Below are positions 7,764-17,057 of a DNA stretch of 64,000 bases, piece by piece. Source of the stretch: Edaphobacter acidisoli. Its GTDB lineage: Bacteria; Acidobacteriota; Terriglobia; Terriglobales; Acidobacteriaceae. How positions within the stretch are numbered: the stretch's first letter is position 1; every line of letters begins with the position of its first letter. The stretch is from assembly GCF_014642855.1 (NCBI RefSeq), contig NZ_BMJB01000003.1, positions 62,001-126,000 of the forward strand. The letters are read 5' to 3'. The notes under the pieces are model-generated. The model saw only the letters and a list, made by a program, of their open reading frames with translations. It was not told where the DNA came from and did not search any database. Both the position numbers and the translations under genes were made by a program.

Positions 7764-10279
7764 TACTTCACCACAAGGTTCACAAGTTTGCCCGGCACCA
7801 CAATCACCTTCACCACTGCCTTCCCTTCCACACGCGCAGTAACCTTCGCATCCGCTAGCGCCGCGGCCTTCACCGCAGCCTCATCGCTTCCCGCCGGAAC
7901 CTTCACCACATTCACCAACTTGCCATTCATCTGCACAGGAATCTCAACTTCGTCCTCACGCGCCAGCGCTTCATCGGCCACAGGCCACGGCGTGCGAAAC
8001 ACCGCGCCCTCTCCACCAAGCTGCTCCCAAAGCTCCGCCGCCAGGAACGGCGCAAACGGTGCAAGCAACAGCGTAAGCCCGCGAAAGACCTGCGCCATCA
8101 CCTCACCCGAGACCTCACCCGCATCCATCGACGCTTCCTTCGCGGCAATCTCGTTCACTAGAATCATGATCGACGCAATCGAAGTATTGAAGTGCCACCG
8201 CCCCCCAAAGTCATGAGTAATCTTCCCAATCGTCTGGTGCAGCTTCCGCAGCAACTCCTGCCCGGCAGCCGACTCTCCACTCCCACCAGCCGCTCCCGCA
8301 TACTTCGTCGTCAGCCGATGCACCCTGCCCAGAAACCGGCTCACACCCGCAACACCATCCTCCTGCCAATCCAGATCACGGTCCGGAGGCGCGGCAAACA
8401 GCGCATACATCCTCGTTGCATCCGCTCCATAGCGCGCAATCATATCGTCAGGCGAAACCACATTGCCCTTCGACTTCGACATCTTCGCGCCGTCCTTAAT
8501 CACCATTCCCTGCGTAAACAACCGCTCCGCAGGCTCATCATTCTTAATCAAGCCAAGATCGCGCATCACCTTCGTCCAGAAGCGCGAGTAGATCAAATGC
8601 AGGATCGCGTGTTCGACACCGCCGATGTACTGGTCAATAGGAAACCAGTAATTCGCCTTGTCCGAATCAAACGGCGCAGCCGAATTCTTCGCATCTGCAT
8701 ATCGGTAAAAGTACCAGCTCGAATCGACAAACGTGTCCATCGTATCCGTCTCGCGCCGCGCAGGCCCGCCACACACTGGACACTTCGTCTCCACAAACCC
8801 CACAACCCTCCCCAAAGGAGAGCCACCCTGCTGCGTAATCTCCACCTGCTCAGGCAGCACCACCGGCAGCGCGTTCTCCGGCAGCGGAACCACGCCACCA
8901 GCCTCCACGCCCGCATGTCCATTCACGCAATACACCATCGGAATCGGCGTGCCCCAATACCGCTGCCGGCTCACACCCCAGTCCTTCAGGCGATATGTAA
9001 CCGTAGCAGTACCAAATCCATTCTCCTTCGCAAACGCCGCCATCTTCCGCTGCGCATCTTCGCACCCCAACCCGGTCCACTCACCCGAGCCAACCAGCAC
9101 AGCGTCTTCCTCTGCAGTGAACGGCAGCTCCGTCTCGCCAGACTTCAGCGCAATCACACGCCGCACCTCCAGCCCGTACTTCTCGGCAAACTCAAAGTCC
9201 CGCTCATCGTGCGCCGGAACGCTCATAATCGCGCCAGTTCCATAGTCGGCCAGAATATAGTTCGCCACCCAGATCGGCACAGGCTCGCCATTGAACGGAT
9301 TCACTGCAAACCGTCCCGTCGGCACGCCATGCTTCTCAATCGCGCCCACATCGCCAGCCTCGCGCGCACGCTTCTGCTGCTCCAGCAGTTCATCAATCTT
9401 CACCGCCAGCGCCGCATCCTCTGCTGCAAACGCCTTCGCCACCGCATGCTCCGGAGCAAGCTGCACCGAAGTCGCGCCAAAGATCGTATCGACGCGAGTC
9501 GTAAAGACAGTAATCTTGTCTGCACTACCAGCTACAGCAAAATCAACCAGCGTGCCCTCGCTCCGGCCAATCCAGTTCCGCTGCATCGTGCGGACCTTCT
9601 CCGGCCAACCATCAAGCTTGTCCAACCCATCGAGCAGCTCATCGGCATACTTCGTAATCCGTAGGAACCACTGTGTCAGATCTCGCTGTTCAACGATCGT
9701 GTCCTCATGCCGCCAGCAGCGCCCATCCACCACCTGCTCGTTGGCCAGCACCGTCTGGCACTCCGGACACCAGTTCACCTTGCTCTTCTTCCGATACGCC
9801 AGCCCTGCCTCGTACATCTTCAGAAAGAACCACTGGTTCCACCTGTAATACTCCGGCAGGCAAGTCGTCACTTCGGTAGCCCAGTCGTAGCTGAAGCCAA
9901 TCCGCCGCATCTGCTCACGCATCGCCGCAATGTTCGCCAGCGTCCACTCCCGCGGAGGCGTATTGTTTTTCAGCGCCGCATTCTCCGCCGGCAGTCCGAA
10001 CGCGTCCCAGCCCATCGGATGCAGCACGTTATACCCGCGCATCCACATATGTCGCGCCAGAGCGTCGCCAATCGAGTAGTTCCGCACATGCCCCATGTGC
10101 AGCTTGCCACTCGGATACGGCAGCATCTCGATGCAATAAAACTTCGGCTTGCCGGAGTCATGCCCCTCAGCCGCATACAAAGCAGCATCAGCGTCCCACC
10201 GCGCCTGCCACTTCGGTTCAATCTCTGCCGGAACATACCGTCCCTGCCGCTCGCTCTCCATCACATTCGTTTCAGACAT
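7763..10279 (-). CDS. leuS: Leucyl-tRNA synthetase
   Basis: Charges tRNA-Leu with leucine. 838 residues, close to the bacterial standard. The class I signature HMGH (in PSGKLHMGHVRNYS) is near residue 62, a zinc-like Cys pair is in NWCPECQ, the CP1 editing domain occupies about residues 220-420 (TRVDTIFGATSVQLAPEHA), and the KMSKS loop is in DGAKMSKSKGNVVSP. The C-terminal domain ends GKLVNLVVK. The start ATG at 10279 gives MSETNVMESERQ; the second Met is a possible alternative. First gene of the leuS, membrane protein, guaA run; the 133-bp gap to the divergent cyclase gene must hold its promoter. Confidence 0.97.
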   Translation of the reverse strand: MSETNVMESERQGRYVPAEIEPKWQARWDADAALYAAEGHDSGKPKFYCIEMLPYPSGKLHMGHVRNYSIGDALARHMWMRGYNVLHPMGWDAFGLPAENAALKNNTPPREWTLANIAAMREQMRRIGFSYDWATEVTTCLPEYYRWNQWFFLKMYEAGLAYRKKSKVNWCPECQTVLANEQVVDGRCWRHEDTIVEQRDLTQWFLRITKYADELLDGLDKLDGWPEKVRTMQRNWIGRSEGTLVDFAVAGSADKITVFTTRVDTIFGATSVQLAPEHAVAKAFAAEDAALAVKIDELLEQQKRAREAGDVGAIEKHGVPTGRFAVNPFNGEPVPIWVANYILADYGTGAIMSVPAHDERDFEFAEKYGLEVRRVIALKSGETELPFTAEEDAVLVGSGEWTGLGCEDAQRKMAAFAKENGFGTATVTYRLKDWGVSRQRYWGTPIPMVYCVNGHAGVEAGGVVPLPENALPVVLPEQVEITQQGGSPLGRVVGFVETKCPVCGGPARRETDTMDTFVDSSWYFYRYADAKNSAAPFDSDKANYWFPIDQYIGGVEHAILHLIYSRFWTKVMRDLGLIKNDEPAERLFTQGMVIKDGAKMSKSKGNVVSPDDMIARYGADATRMYALFAAPPDRDLDWQEDGVAGVSRFLGRVHRLTTKYAGAAGGSGESAAGQELLRKLHQTIGKITHDFGGRWHFNTSIASIMILVNEIAAKEASMDAGEVSGEVMAQVFRGLTLLLAPFAPFLAAELWEQLGGEGAVFRTPWPVADEALAREDEVEIPVQMNGKLVNVVKVPAGSDEAAVKAAALADAKVTARVEGKAVVKVIVVPGKLVNLVVK

Positions 10280-10412
10280 GTTTCCATTGTAAAGAAGCCC
10301 GTCTCAGAAGCCGCTAAACTTCCACCTAAACCCGGGTAGCCGCAGAATTTACCGTGCCGAACATCCACCTCACGCGATATATTGACACTCTCATCCCAAA
10401 TTAGGAGAGCTG

Positions 10413-11966
10413 ATGGAAGAACAGGCATCACCGGAGAGGAACCAGGCAGCTTTGATTGCCAGAGAGACGCATGCCTCTGAATCCGAGACCCCGACCACTC
10501 GCGATCGCTGGACCAATCTGCTCATTGCGTTCCCAATCTTGCTGCTCTTCTCCTATCTTGGGATCGCGCTCTCGCGCCAGTCGCAAGGCGTTGCCACTAT
10601 CTGGTTCACCAATGGAATGCTCTTCAGTATCGTCATCACACGCCCACGCAACACTTGGTGGCGCTATTTCATCATCGGCTTTCTTGCCGATACGCTCGCC
10701 GACCGCTTCTGGGGCGACCCCTTCCGCCTCTCCGCGGGTGTGGCCTTTGCCAACTTCATTGAGGTTATCTCTTCCACTCTTATCCTGACACGCTGGTTTG
10801 GCCATCCCCTTAACCTCTCGCGCCGTCGCCCTCTACTCGGCTTTCTCCTCGTCGCTGTCATCGGCGCAACCGCCATCACCAGCGCGCTAGGAGCCTCGTG
10901 GACGCTTCTCTTCGTCAACGCCGGTCCATGGCTGTCGCTCTTCCGCGCATGGTATCTCGGAGACATCCTCGGCATGGCCATCATGGCCCCGCTGCTGTTT
11001 ATCCTGCTGCGGCCGGGCTTCTTCGATATGCTTCGGCTGCCCAACCTACCGAAGACCCTGCTCTATCTTTTCGTGCCGGCAATCGCCACTTTCCTCGTCT
11101 TCACCCATAACCAGGACCCGCTCATCTTCTTCATCTTTCCTGCGCTGCTGCTCGTCGTCTTTCGCCTCGGCTTCCCCGGAGCGGCGCTCACCATCTTTAT
11201 AGTCGCCTGCATCTCTATCCGCCTTACCGCCACCGGCCACGGTCCACTAATGCTCATCGGCAGTTCCATGCTGCACCGCATTGTTGTCGCACAGATCTTC
11301 CTCGCAGTGGCCATATTTACGGCCTTCCCCGTCGCCGCACTGCTCGAAGACCGCAAAGCCCTCCAGCATTCGCTCGAAGCCAGCGAAGCCAAATACCGGA
11401 CGCTCGCCAACGCCGACTCACTTACCGGTCTTGCCAACCGCCGCGCCTTCGATGCCCGCCTCGATGCCGAGTGGCGCCACGCTCTAGCTCTCCGCCAGCC
11501 TCTCGCTGTGCTCCTCATCGACGTCGACCACTTCAAGTCCTACAACGACACACACGGCCACCTCAGCGGCGACCGCTGCCTTCGCCACATCGCCGAAGCC
11601 ATCTCCACCAATCTCTACCGTGCCACTGACACCGCCGCTCGCTTCGGCGGCGAAGAATTCACCGTCATCCTTCCCGGCACCGACATAGAAGAGGCCCTCA
11701 CTATCGCCGAAACTCTTCGCCAAGCCGTAGCCGCCATGCGTCTGCCACATTCCGGAAATACCTGCGGGAGCATTCAGACCATCAGCATCGGCGTCGCATC
11801 CACCATCCCTGCCGCAGACGAGCCTCCGCTCTCGTTGCTGAAATCCTGTGACGAAGCCCTCTATTTCGCTAAACAGCAAGGACGCAACCAGGTCAAAGCC
11901 GCCTCAGCCATTCCCCACACCACCGACCTCGAAGACGCCGAACCCACCGCTCCACAGCTCCCCTGA
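10413..11966 (+). CDS. Diguanylate cyclase with MASE1 membrane sensor
   Basis: Should make cyclic di-GMP from two GTP. 517 residues. The first ~320 residues are a MASE1-type integral membrane sensor with about eight helices (NGMLFSIVITRPRNTWWRYF is typical), followed by a GGDEF domain from about residue 335 (ANADSLTGLANRRAFDARL). The active site is GGEEF in ARFGGEEFTV, so it should be catalytic. The inhibitory I-site RxxD is intact as RATD, five residues before GGEEF, so product inhibition is expected. AGGAG lies 6 nt before the ATG. The C-terminal 25 residues are polar and rich in Pro and Glu. Confidence 0.93.
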   Translation: MEEQASPERNQAALIARETHASESETPTTRDRWTNLLIAFPILLLFSYLGIALSRQSQGVATIWFTNGMLFSIVITRPRNTWWRYFIIGFLADTLADRFWGDPFRLSAGVAFANFIEVISSTLILTRWFGHPLNLSRRRPLLGFLLVAVIGATAITSALGASWTLLFVNAGPWLSLFRAWYLGDILGMAIMAPLLFILLRPGFFDMLRLPNLPKTLLYLFVPAIATFLVFTHNQDPLIFFIFPALLLVVFRLGFPGAALTIFIVACISIRLTATGHGPLMLIGSSMLHRIVVAQIFLAVAIFTAFPVAALLEDRKALQHSLEASEAKYRTLANADSLTGLANRRAFDARLDAEWRHALALRQPLAVLLIDVDHFKSYNDTHGHLSGDRCLRHIAEAISTNLYRATDTAARFGGEEFTVILPGTDIEEALTIAETLRQAVAAMRLPHSGNTCGSIQTISIGVASTIPAADEPPLSLLKSCDEALYFAKQQGRNQVKAASAIPHTTDLEDAEPTAPQLP

Positions 11967-11992
11967 TCCCTATAAAGCAGTACCATCCTCAC

Positions 11993-12727
11993 ATGACAGC
12001 GGATGCCATCTCCGCCCGCAGACTTGCCTTCATCGAATTAGCCGTCGGCTATCTACTCATCCTCATCGTCATCTGGGCACCGCGCACAACCCAGCGTCCC
12101 TTCTACATCGCAGCTGTCCTCTGGATTGCCCTCGTCATGCTCTACTCGCGCGAAAGCGCGACAAAGCTGGGCTTTGATATTCCGCCACGCCGCTCACTCT
12201 GGATCATTCCCGCAGCGCTCGGGCTCGCCGCCGCAGCCGTCGCAGTTGCTGCTGCTCTCCACACGCTCAACCTTCCATCTACACCCGCGCTCTTCATCCA
12301 GCGCTATTGGGGATATGCCATCTGGGCCTGCGTCCAGCAATTTCTGCTACAGGATTTCTTTCTCCTGCGCCTCACACGCACGCTTCCCACCAAAGCCGCC
12401 GCAGCCGTCGCAGCCGCGTTGCTCTTCTCACTCGCTCACATCCCCAACCCAATCCTCGTACCCATAACCCTGCTATGGGGACTCGCGACCTGCCTGCTCT
12501 TCCTTCGCTACCGCAACCTCTACTCCATCGCGATAGCGCACGCGATCCTGGGCATCACCGTAGCACTCACAATCCCCGGCCCCGTAGATCACAACATGCG
12601 CGTCGGCCTCGGCTACCTCACCTACCACCATCATCACCTCAGCCAGAACCCCCACACTGTATCCACCAATGCATGTGTCACCGCCGAAGCTCCAACCCTT
12701 CGCTCCGCTCGCCACGCCCTGCCATAA
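11993..12727 (+). CDS. CPBP (CAAX/Abi-type) membrane protein, motif 1 altered, overlapping tail
   Basis: Membrane protein of the CPBP family (intramembrane proteases related to Rce1). Several helices are visible, then the family core WACVQQFLLQDFFLLR, FSLAHIPNP and HAILGI. The second and third motifs look normal, but the glutamate pair of motif 1 (EExxxR) reads QQ, so protease activity is doubtful. A natural-looking C-terminus would be at HNMRVGLGYLTY; the frame runs about 33 residues further, through a His run, into sequence that is antisense to the last codons of the next gene. The stop at 12727 is 94 bp inside that gene. It is 26 bp downstream of the cyclase gene and may be co-transcribed with it. 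Confidence 0.8.
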   Translation: MTADAISARRLAFIELAVGYLLILIVIWAPRTTQRPFYIAAVLWIALVMLYSRESATKLGFDIPPRRSLWIIPAALGLAAAAVAVAAALHTLNLPSTPALFIQRYWGYAIWACVQQFLLQDFFLLRLTRTLPTKAAAAVAAALLFSLAHIPNPILVPITLLWGLATCLLFLRYRNLYSIAIAHAILGITVALTIPGPVDHNMRVGLGYLTYHHHHLSQNPHTVSTNACVTAEAPTLRSARHALP

Positions 12728-13533
12728 AAAATTCCCGCAATCGCTGCCAGCAGAACATACCGCCAATTGAAGTGCGCCGTGCGTTTATTGAAATGCGAAA
12801 GCCCAAACAGCACCGCCGTTAGAATCAGCGCGTAACTTCTCCCCATCTTTCGTTCCAGCAAGTTCTGCAGCCATCCACGGAAGAAAACCTCTTCCGGCAC
12901 GGCCACAAACAGAAACGTAAACACCGCAGCCATCGGCAACTTCCCCAACTGCCGCCATCCAATCGCAAAGCCATGCCAGTGCAGAAACCCCAACCACAGT
13001 CCCAACCCAACAGCAATCGGCAGATAAAAGACCCACTCCCGTAAACCCACGCGCACATCGCGCCAACGCAGCCGCAAATCAAATCCAACCCCATCCAGCC
13101 GCCGCACCGCCAGAAACCCGTAAAGCCCCGCATCCAGTAGCAGCATCTTGTTGAACACAGCCATCCGCGCAGGCCACGCGGGCTCAAACCAACGCAAATC
13201 CACCGCCAGCCCCAACGCGGCAAGCACCGCAAAATCCAACCAGGTTCCACGTTGCACCGCGTCCATCCGCGCAGCCAGCCAAAGCGCCACTGTCACCAGC
13301 ACAGGCAGCACAGCATACAAAGCAAACCAACTCCACTGAAACATGCCCGCCGAAGAGGCCACCAGCACATAGGCCACGCTCAAAATCGCAGGCACAACCA
13401 ATCGCGCCCAGACAGCCCATCCCTCACCCAGCCGCGCCCACCGCCGCGAACAGAACGCCGCAAAGAAAAACGGCGCGAGCAGCAAAACCGCCGCCACCAC
13501 CATCGCCGGACTGACCATCACCCCATTAGCCAT
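12634..13533 (-). CDS. CPBP family intramembrane metalloprotease
   Basis: 299 residues with about eight membrane helices. The three CPBP motifs are intact: VPEEVFFRGWLQNLL (EExxxR), LFGLSHFN and THALVDTVW. It should therefore cleave membrane-embedded or prenyl-type substrates, though no substrate is known. It starts 15 bp after the end of nfo on the same strand, so the two are probably one transcript. Its last 94 bp overlap the tail of the converging CPBP gene at 11993-12727, which is a distant relative lacking the glutamates. Confidence 0.87.
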   Translation of the reverse strand: MANGVMVSPAMVVAAVLLLAPFFFAAFCSRRWARLGEGWAVWARLVVPAILSVAYVLVASSAGMFQWSWFALYAVLPVLVTVALWLAARMDAVQRGTWLDFAVLAALGLAVDLRWFEPAWPARMAVFNKMLLLDAGLYGFLAVRRLDGVGFDLRLRWRDVRVGLREWVFYLPIAVGLGLWLGFLHWHGFAIGWRQLGKLPMAAVFTFLFVAVPEEVFFRGWLQNLLERKMGRSYALILTAVLFGLSHFNKRTAHFNWRYVLLAAIAGIFYGRAWRAERRVGASAVTHALVDTVWGFWLR

Positions 13534-13548
13534 CCACCGCCCTCAGAA

Positions 13549-14430
13549 TCAACCCGCCGCCAGCGTTCGCAGCACTCCCACATTCCTCGCCTCGTCACCC
13601 GGAGCATCCACCGGCGTCTCCGCGAGAAACGCCGCATGGGCAAACCGCTCATCGTGCAGCAGTCGCCGAAACGCCTCCGCACCAATCGTCCCCTCGCCAA
13701 TATGCTCGTGCCGATCCAGCTTCGACCCCATCGCCGCCTTCGCATCATTGCAGTGCCACACCTTCACTGCGTCAAACCCCACTGTAGACTCCACCAGTTT
13801 CATCGTCTCAATGTAGCCATCCTCCGAAACAATGTCGTACCCCGCCACATGCACGTGGCACGTATCCAGACACACCGCCACGGGAGCATGCGCTTTCAGC
13901 GTCTCCACCAGCTCGGCTACTTGCTCCAGCTTTCCTCCCAGCGAAAACTCCGCGCCCGCCGTGTTCTCAATCAGAATCCTGAACTCTTTCCCAGGATTGA
14001 TCGTCTTCGAAAAATCGATCCCGGCGATCGCCTTCTCAATCGACTCCGCCGCCAGCCGCAGCCCCTCCTCACGCGTCAATCCCTTCCAGCTCCCCGGATG
14101 CAGCACCAGATACTCCGCCCCCAGCGCCATCGCCCGCTCCACCTCACCGCGAAACGCCGTAATCGAATTTGCCCGCACACTCTCCGCCTGGCTGCAAACA
14201 TTAATTAAATAGCTCGCATGAACAGCCACCGGCCCCACATCATGCTTCTTCCTCAACTCCATCATCTTCGCCGCATCCGCAGCTTTCACCGGAGCAGCCT
14301 TCCACATCCTCGGACTTGCCGAAAATATCTGGCACGCATTCGCACCCGCCTCCACGGCACGATCAATCGCAGTCCAGACACCGCCCGCCGTGCCTACATG
14401 GACACCAATCCGCTTCTTCGTTCCAGCCAT
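13549..14430 (-). CDS. nfo: Deoxyribonuclease IV (AP endonuclease IV)
   Basis: Zinc-dependent base-excision repair enzyme that nicks DNA 5' of abasic sites. 293 residues, the normal size. The TIM-barrel fold shows GVHVGTAGGVWTAI at the start, VAVHASYLIN, VLHPGS, the metal-binding LIENTAG (Glu), CLDTCHVHVAGYD (Asp, His), KVWHCNDAK, and DRHEHIGEG. These hold the usual His, Asp and Glu ligands. The ATG at 14430 lies across a 114-bp divergent region from a DUF6526-like gene. A CPBP protease gene follows after 15 bp. Confidence 0.95.
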   Translation of the reverse strand: MAGTKKRIGVHVGTAGGVWTAIDRAVEAGANACQIFSASPRMWKAAPVKAADAAKMMELRKKHDVGPVAVHASYLINVCSQAESVRANSITAFRGEVERAMALGAEYLVLHPGSWKGLTREEGLRLAAESIEKAIAGIDFSKTINPGKEFRILIENTAGAEFSLGGKLEQVAELVETLKAHAPVAVCLDTCHVHVAGYDIVSEDGYIETMKLVESTVGFDAVKVWHCNDAKAAMGSKLDRHEHIGEGTIGAEAFRRLLHDERFAHAAFLAETPVDAPGDEARNVGVLRTLAAG

Positions 14431-14544
14431 CTAGCTATACGCCTCCATCTCCATTATTTTCAGCAAATCCGCCGCCCTCAATAAAATGCTATGCTGGTTG
14501 CCCGCTACAGCACCACACACTCCTTGCACCGGAAAGGAACGACG

Positions 14545-14985
14545 ATGCCCCAGGAACAGAACCTCAAAAACCATCATCGCTTCGACCCGCTCATGCACTT
14601 CTTTGTCTTTCCTGTCACGCTGCTCAACTTTATATTCTCCATCGTGATCGCAGCACGCCACTGGTCACAACACTCTCATCTCGCCATCTGGTGGATCATT
14701 CTCTCAGCCGCCCTCGCCGTCCTCGCGACAAAATGCCGCATCAACGACCTCAAATTGCAGGACCGCATTATCCGGCTCGAAGAGCGCCTGCGCCTGCAAG
14801 CCCTTCTTGGCCCAGCTGAATCAGCTCATATCAACGAGCTCACTACCCCACAACTCATCGCCCTGCGCTTCGCCTCAGATCAGGAGATCCCAGCACTGGT
14901 CAACAAAACCCTCACTCAGAATCTCTGCCCCAAATCCATCAAAGAGAGCATCACCAACTGGCGCGGAGACTACCACCGCGTCTAA
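14545..14985 (+). CDS. DUF6526-like membrane protein
   Basis: 146 residues beginning MPQEQNLKNHHRFDPLMHFF, the pattern of DUF6526 proteins (N-terminal NHxRxDPLxHFF, then two membrane helices). The helices are about residues 20-38 (FPVTLLNFIFSIVIAA) and 48-64 (IWWIILSAALAVLAT). A charged cytosolic tail with IRLEERLRLQALL follows. Function unknown. The start is set by GGAAAGGAAC before the ATG at 14545; an upstream ATG at 14491 would add 18 residues without family character. It converges on the gene at 15058. Confidence 0.8.
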   Translation: MPQEQNLKNHHRFDPLMHFFVFPVTLLNFIFSIVIAARHWSQHSHLAIWWIILSAALAVLATKCRINDLKLQDRIIRLEERLRLQALLGPAESAHINELTTPQLIALRFASDQEIPALVNKTLTQNLCPKSIKESITNWRGDYHRV

Positions 14986-15057
14986 TTGAGACCTTGCTTT
15001 TTGCATTTCCGTTCCGTGGCAGAGCGGAGGAATCAAGCTTTTCTTCCGCCAGCCCGG

Positions 15058-15690
15058 CTATGCCCACCCCACCGAAAACGAACCCCGCTCATGCCGCGGC
15101 CTCTCAAGCTCATCCGCAAGGGCAATCGCATAGTCCTCCATTGAAATCCTGCTCTCACCCTTTTCGTTCGAGATCAACTCTTTCGTTCCCAGTCGAAACT
15201 TCCCTGTCCGCTCTCCCGGCTCAAAAAACGCTGCCGGACTCAGATACGTCCAGTTAATATCTGAACCGCGCAGCACGTCCAGAGCCTTCTCATGAGAGGT
15301 CGCAATCGGCATCCACTGCGCCGGCAGATGTCCAGACTTGATCAGCGTCACCCCAGGAGCCACCTCCAGCAACCCGGCACCGCCAACCATCAACAATCTC
15401 GGCACGCCAGCCTTCTTCACCGCTGCAACCTCACGCTTCGTCACATCAATCAAAGCATCCGTGTTGTCAGCAGGTGGCTGATACGCCGTCACCACCGCAT
15501 CTGCACCTTTAATCACCGCGGCAATCGCATCCACATTCGAGAGATCGTCCGCCTTCGCCGTCACTCCCGGCTGCCCCTTCAGCGAATCCACCTTCCGCGC
15601 CACGCCAGTCACCTTATGTCCGCGCGCAACCAACTCCTTCACAATCCTGCTGCCCGCATTCCCAGTCGCACCATACACCACAACGTTCAT
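15058..15690 (-). CDS. NAD(P)-binding Rossmann-fold protein (atypical SDR)
   Basis: 210 residues. The N-terminal dinucleotide fold is clear (MNVVVYGATGNAGSRIVKEL, then VTGVAR and a GVTAKADDLSN loop). Related proteins are annotated as NAD(P)H-binding proteins or NADH-flavin reductases (YwnB/BVR-B type). There is no classical YxxxK pair, so it may bind the cofactor for a non-SDR type reaction or act as a sensor. The middle has RLLMVGGAGLLEVAPG, typical of this subgroup. It stands alone between a converging gene and a CysJ-like gene on the same strand 80 bp upstream. Confidence 0.85.
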   Translation of the reverse strand: MNVVVYGATGNAGSRIVKELVARGHKVTGVARKVDSLKGQPGVTAKADDLSNVDAIAAVIKGADAVVTAYQPPADNTDALIDVTKREVAAVKKAGVPRLLMVGGAGLLEVAPGVTLIKSGHLPAQWMPIATSHEKALDVLRGSDINWTYLSPAAFFEPGERTGKFRLGTKELISNEKGESRISMEDYAIALADELERPRHERGSFSVGWA

Positions 15691-15770
15691 CGCACCCTCC
15701 CTTGCAACATGTCTTTAAAAAGATGCGGCCCAGCCGCAGCCAGGCCACACTCTACAGAAAAAATTCTGTT

Positions 15771-16946
15771 CTAGTAAACGTCGCGCTGATACCGCTTCTG
15801 CTTCTTCATCGCCGAAAGGTACTCCGCGGCAAAATCCAGCGTGCCGTTCGACCCCTTCGCAATCACATCCAGCAACGCAGCCTCCACGTCCTTCGCCATG
15901 CGGCTCGCATCGCCGCACACATAGAAGTAAGCTCCACGCTGCAACCACTTATACAGTTCAGTTGACTTCTCCCGCATCCGGTCCTGCACGTAGACCTTCT
16001 TCGTCTGATCACGCGAAAACGCCGTGTCAAGGTGCGTCAGCACGCCATCCTTCTTCATGGCGGCAAACTGCTCTTTGTATAGAAAATCCAGCGCCTCACG
16101 CTGCTCGCCGAAGAACAACCAGTTATCGCCCTTCTGCCCGGTCGCCTGCCGCTCTTCCAGAAACGCGCGGAACGGTGCAATCCCCGTGCCCGGCCCAATC
16201 ATAATCACCGGAACATTCGTATCTGCAGGCAAACGGAAATTGTTATTCGAGTGCAGAAAGATCGGCATCGTCGTGCCCTTCAGCGAGCGGTCGCCCAACT
16301 GTCCGCTGGCCACGCCCTGCCGCTGCCGCCCATGCGATTCATACCGAATCACCCTCACCGTCGTCTGCACATTGTCCTTATGCAACGCCTGGCTTGAAGC
16401 AATCGAGTACATCCTCGGAGTCAGCCGTTGCAGCACATGAAAGAGCTGCTGCGGATCAGTCACGACACCAGGAAAATCCGCCGCCAGGTCGATAAACTCG
16501 CGACCCCAGCAATACTCCTCTGCCTGCGCCTTGTGCTCCGGCCCGGTCACTGCCTTCAGCTTCTCGTTCTCCGGAGCCAGCTTCGCAAACTGGTTCAGGC
16601 TGCCGCGCGCCAGCTTGCCAATGCCCAACCGCGTCCGCAGCGCCTCTTCCAGCGAAATCTCTACCTTGTAGTGGTCCAGCACGCGCTCATCGCCCTTGAA
16701 ACCGAGCACCGCCAGCGTCGCCTGCACCAACTCTTCGCGGTTATCCGGAACGATGCCCACCGCATCGCCCGGGGTATAGGTCATGCCTTCTTCAAGCGAC
16801 AGCTCAATGTGCCGCGTCTCTTTTTCCGACCCCGCCGCCGTCAACAGCTCGTTATACAAAACGGTCGAAATATAAGGGTTGTTCCTCGTGTACTTCGCCG
16901 CATGTGCCTCTGTAGCCTTCGTCTCCTGCTCCAAAACCTCGCTCAT
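15771..16946 (-). CDS. CysJ-like FAD/NADPH reductase without flavodoxin domain
   Basis: 391 residues related to the diflavin reductase half of sulfite reductase. Seen in order: FAD-binding domain with connecting insert (RHIELSLEEGMTYTPGDAVG, RMYSIASS), then the NADPH domain (IGPGTGIAPFRAFLEER, YVCGDA) and the C-terminus KRYQRDVY, which matches CysJ closely. The N-terminal FMN (flavodoxin) domain of full CysJ (about 600 residues) is missing. It must pass electrons to a separate flavodoxin or ferredoxin partner; none, and no CysI, is in the window. The start at 16946 (MSEVLEQ) is preferred because an earlier in-frame Met at 16982 adds 12 unlikely residues. Confidence 0.87.
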   Translation of the reverse strand: MSEVLEQETKATEAHAAKYTRNNPYISTVLYNELLTAAGSEKETRHIELSLEEGMTYTPGDAVGIVPDNREELVQATLAVLGFKGDERVLDHYKVEISLEEALRTRLGIGKLARGSLNQFAKLAPENEKLKAVTGPEHKAQAEEYCWGREFIDLAADFPGVVTDPQQLFHVLQRLTPRMYSIASSQALHKDNVQTTVRVIRYESHGRQRQGVASGQLGDRSLKGTTMPIFLHSNNNFRLPADTNVPVIMIGPGTGIAPFRAFLEERQATGQKGDNWLFFGEQREALDFLYKEQFAAMKKDGVLTHLDTAFSRDQTKKVYVQDRMREKSTELYKWLQRGAYFYVCGDASRMAKDVEAALLDVIAKGSNGTLDFAAEYLSAMKKQKRYQRDVY

Positions 16947-17057
16947 CTCTCTATGATAGAAGCTTGTGCACCAAATCCGCAAAGCCTCACGGTGAACGAC
17001 AACTCAGTAAAACCGCGCATTTTCCATGCAAATCAGCGCAGGATCGCGCGCGCACGA

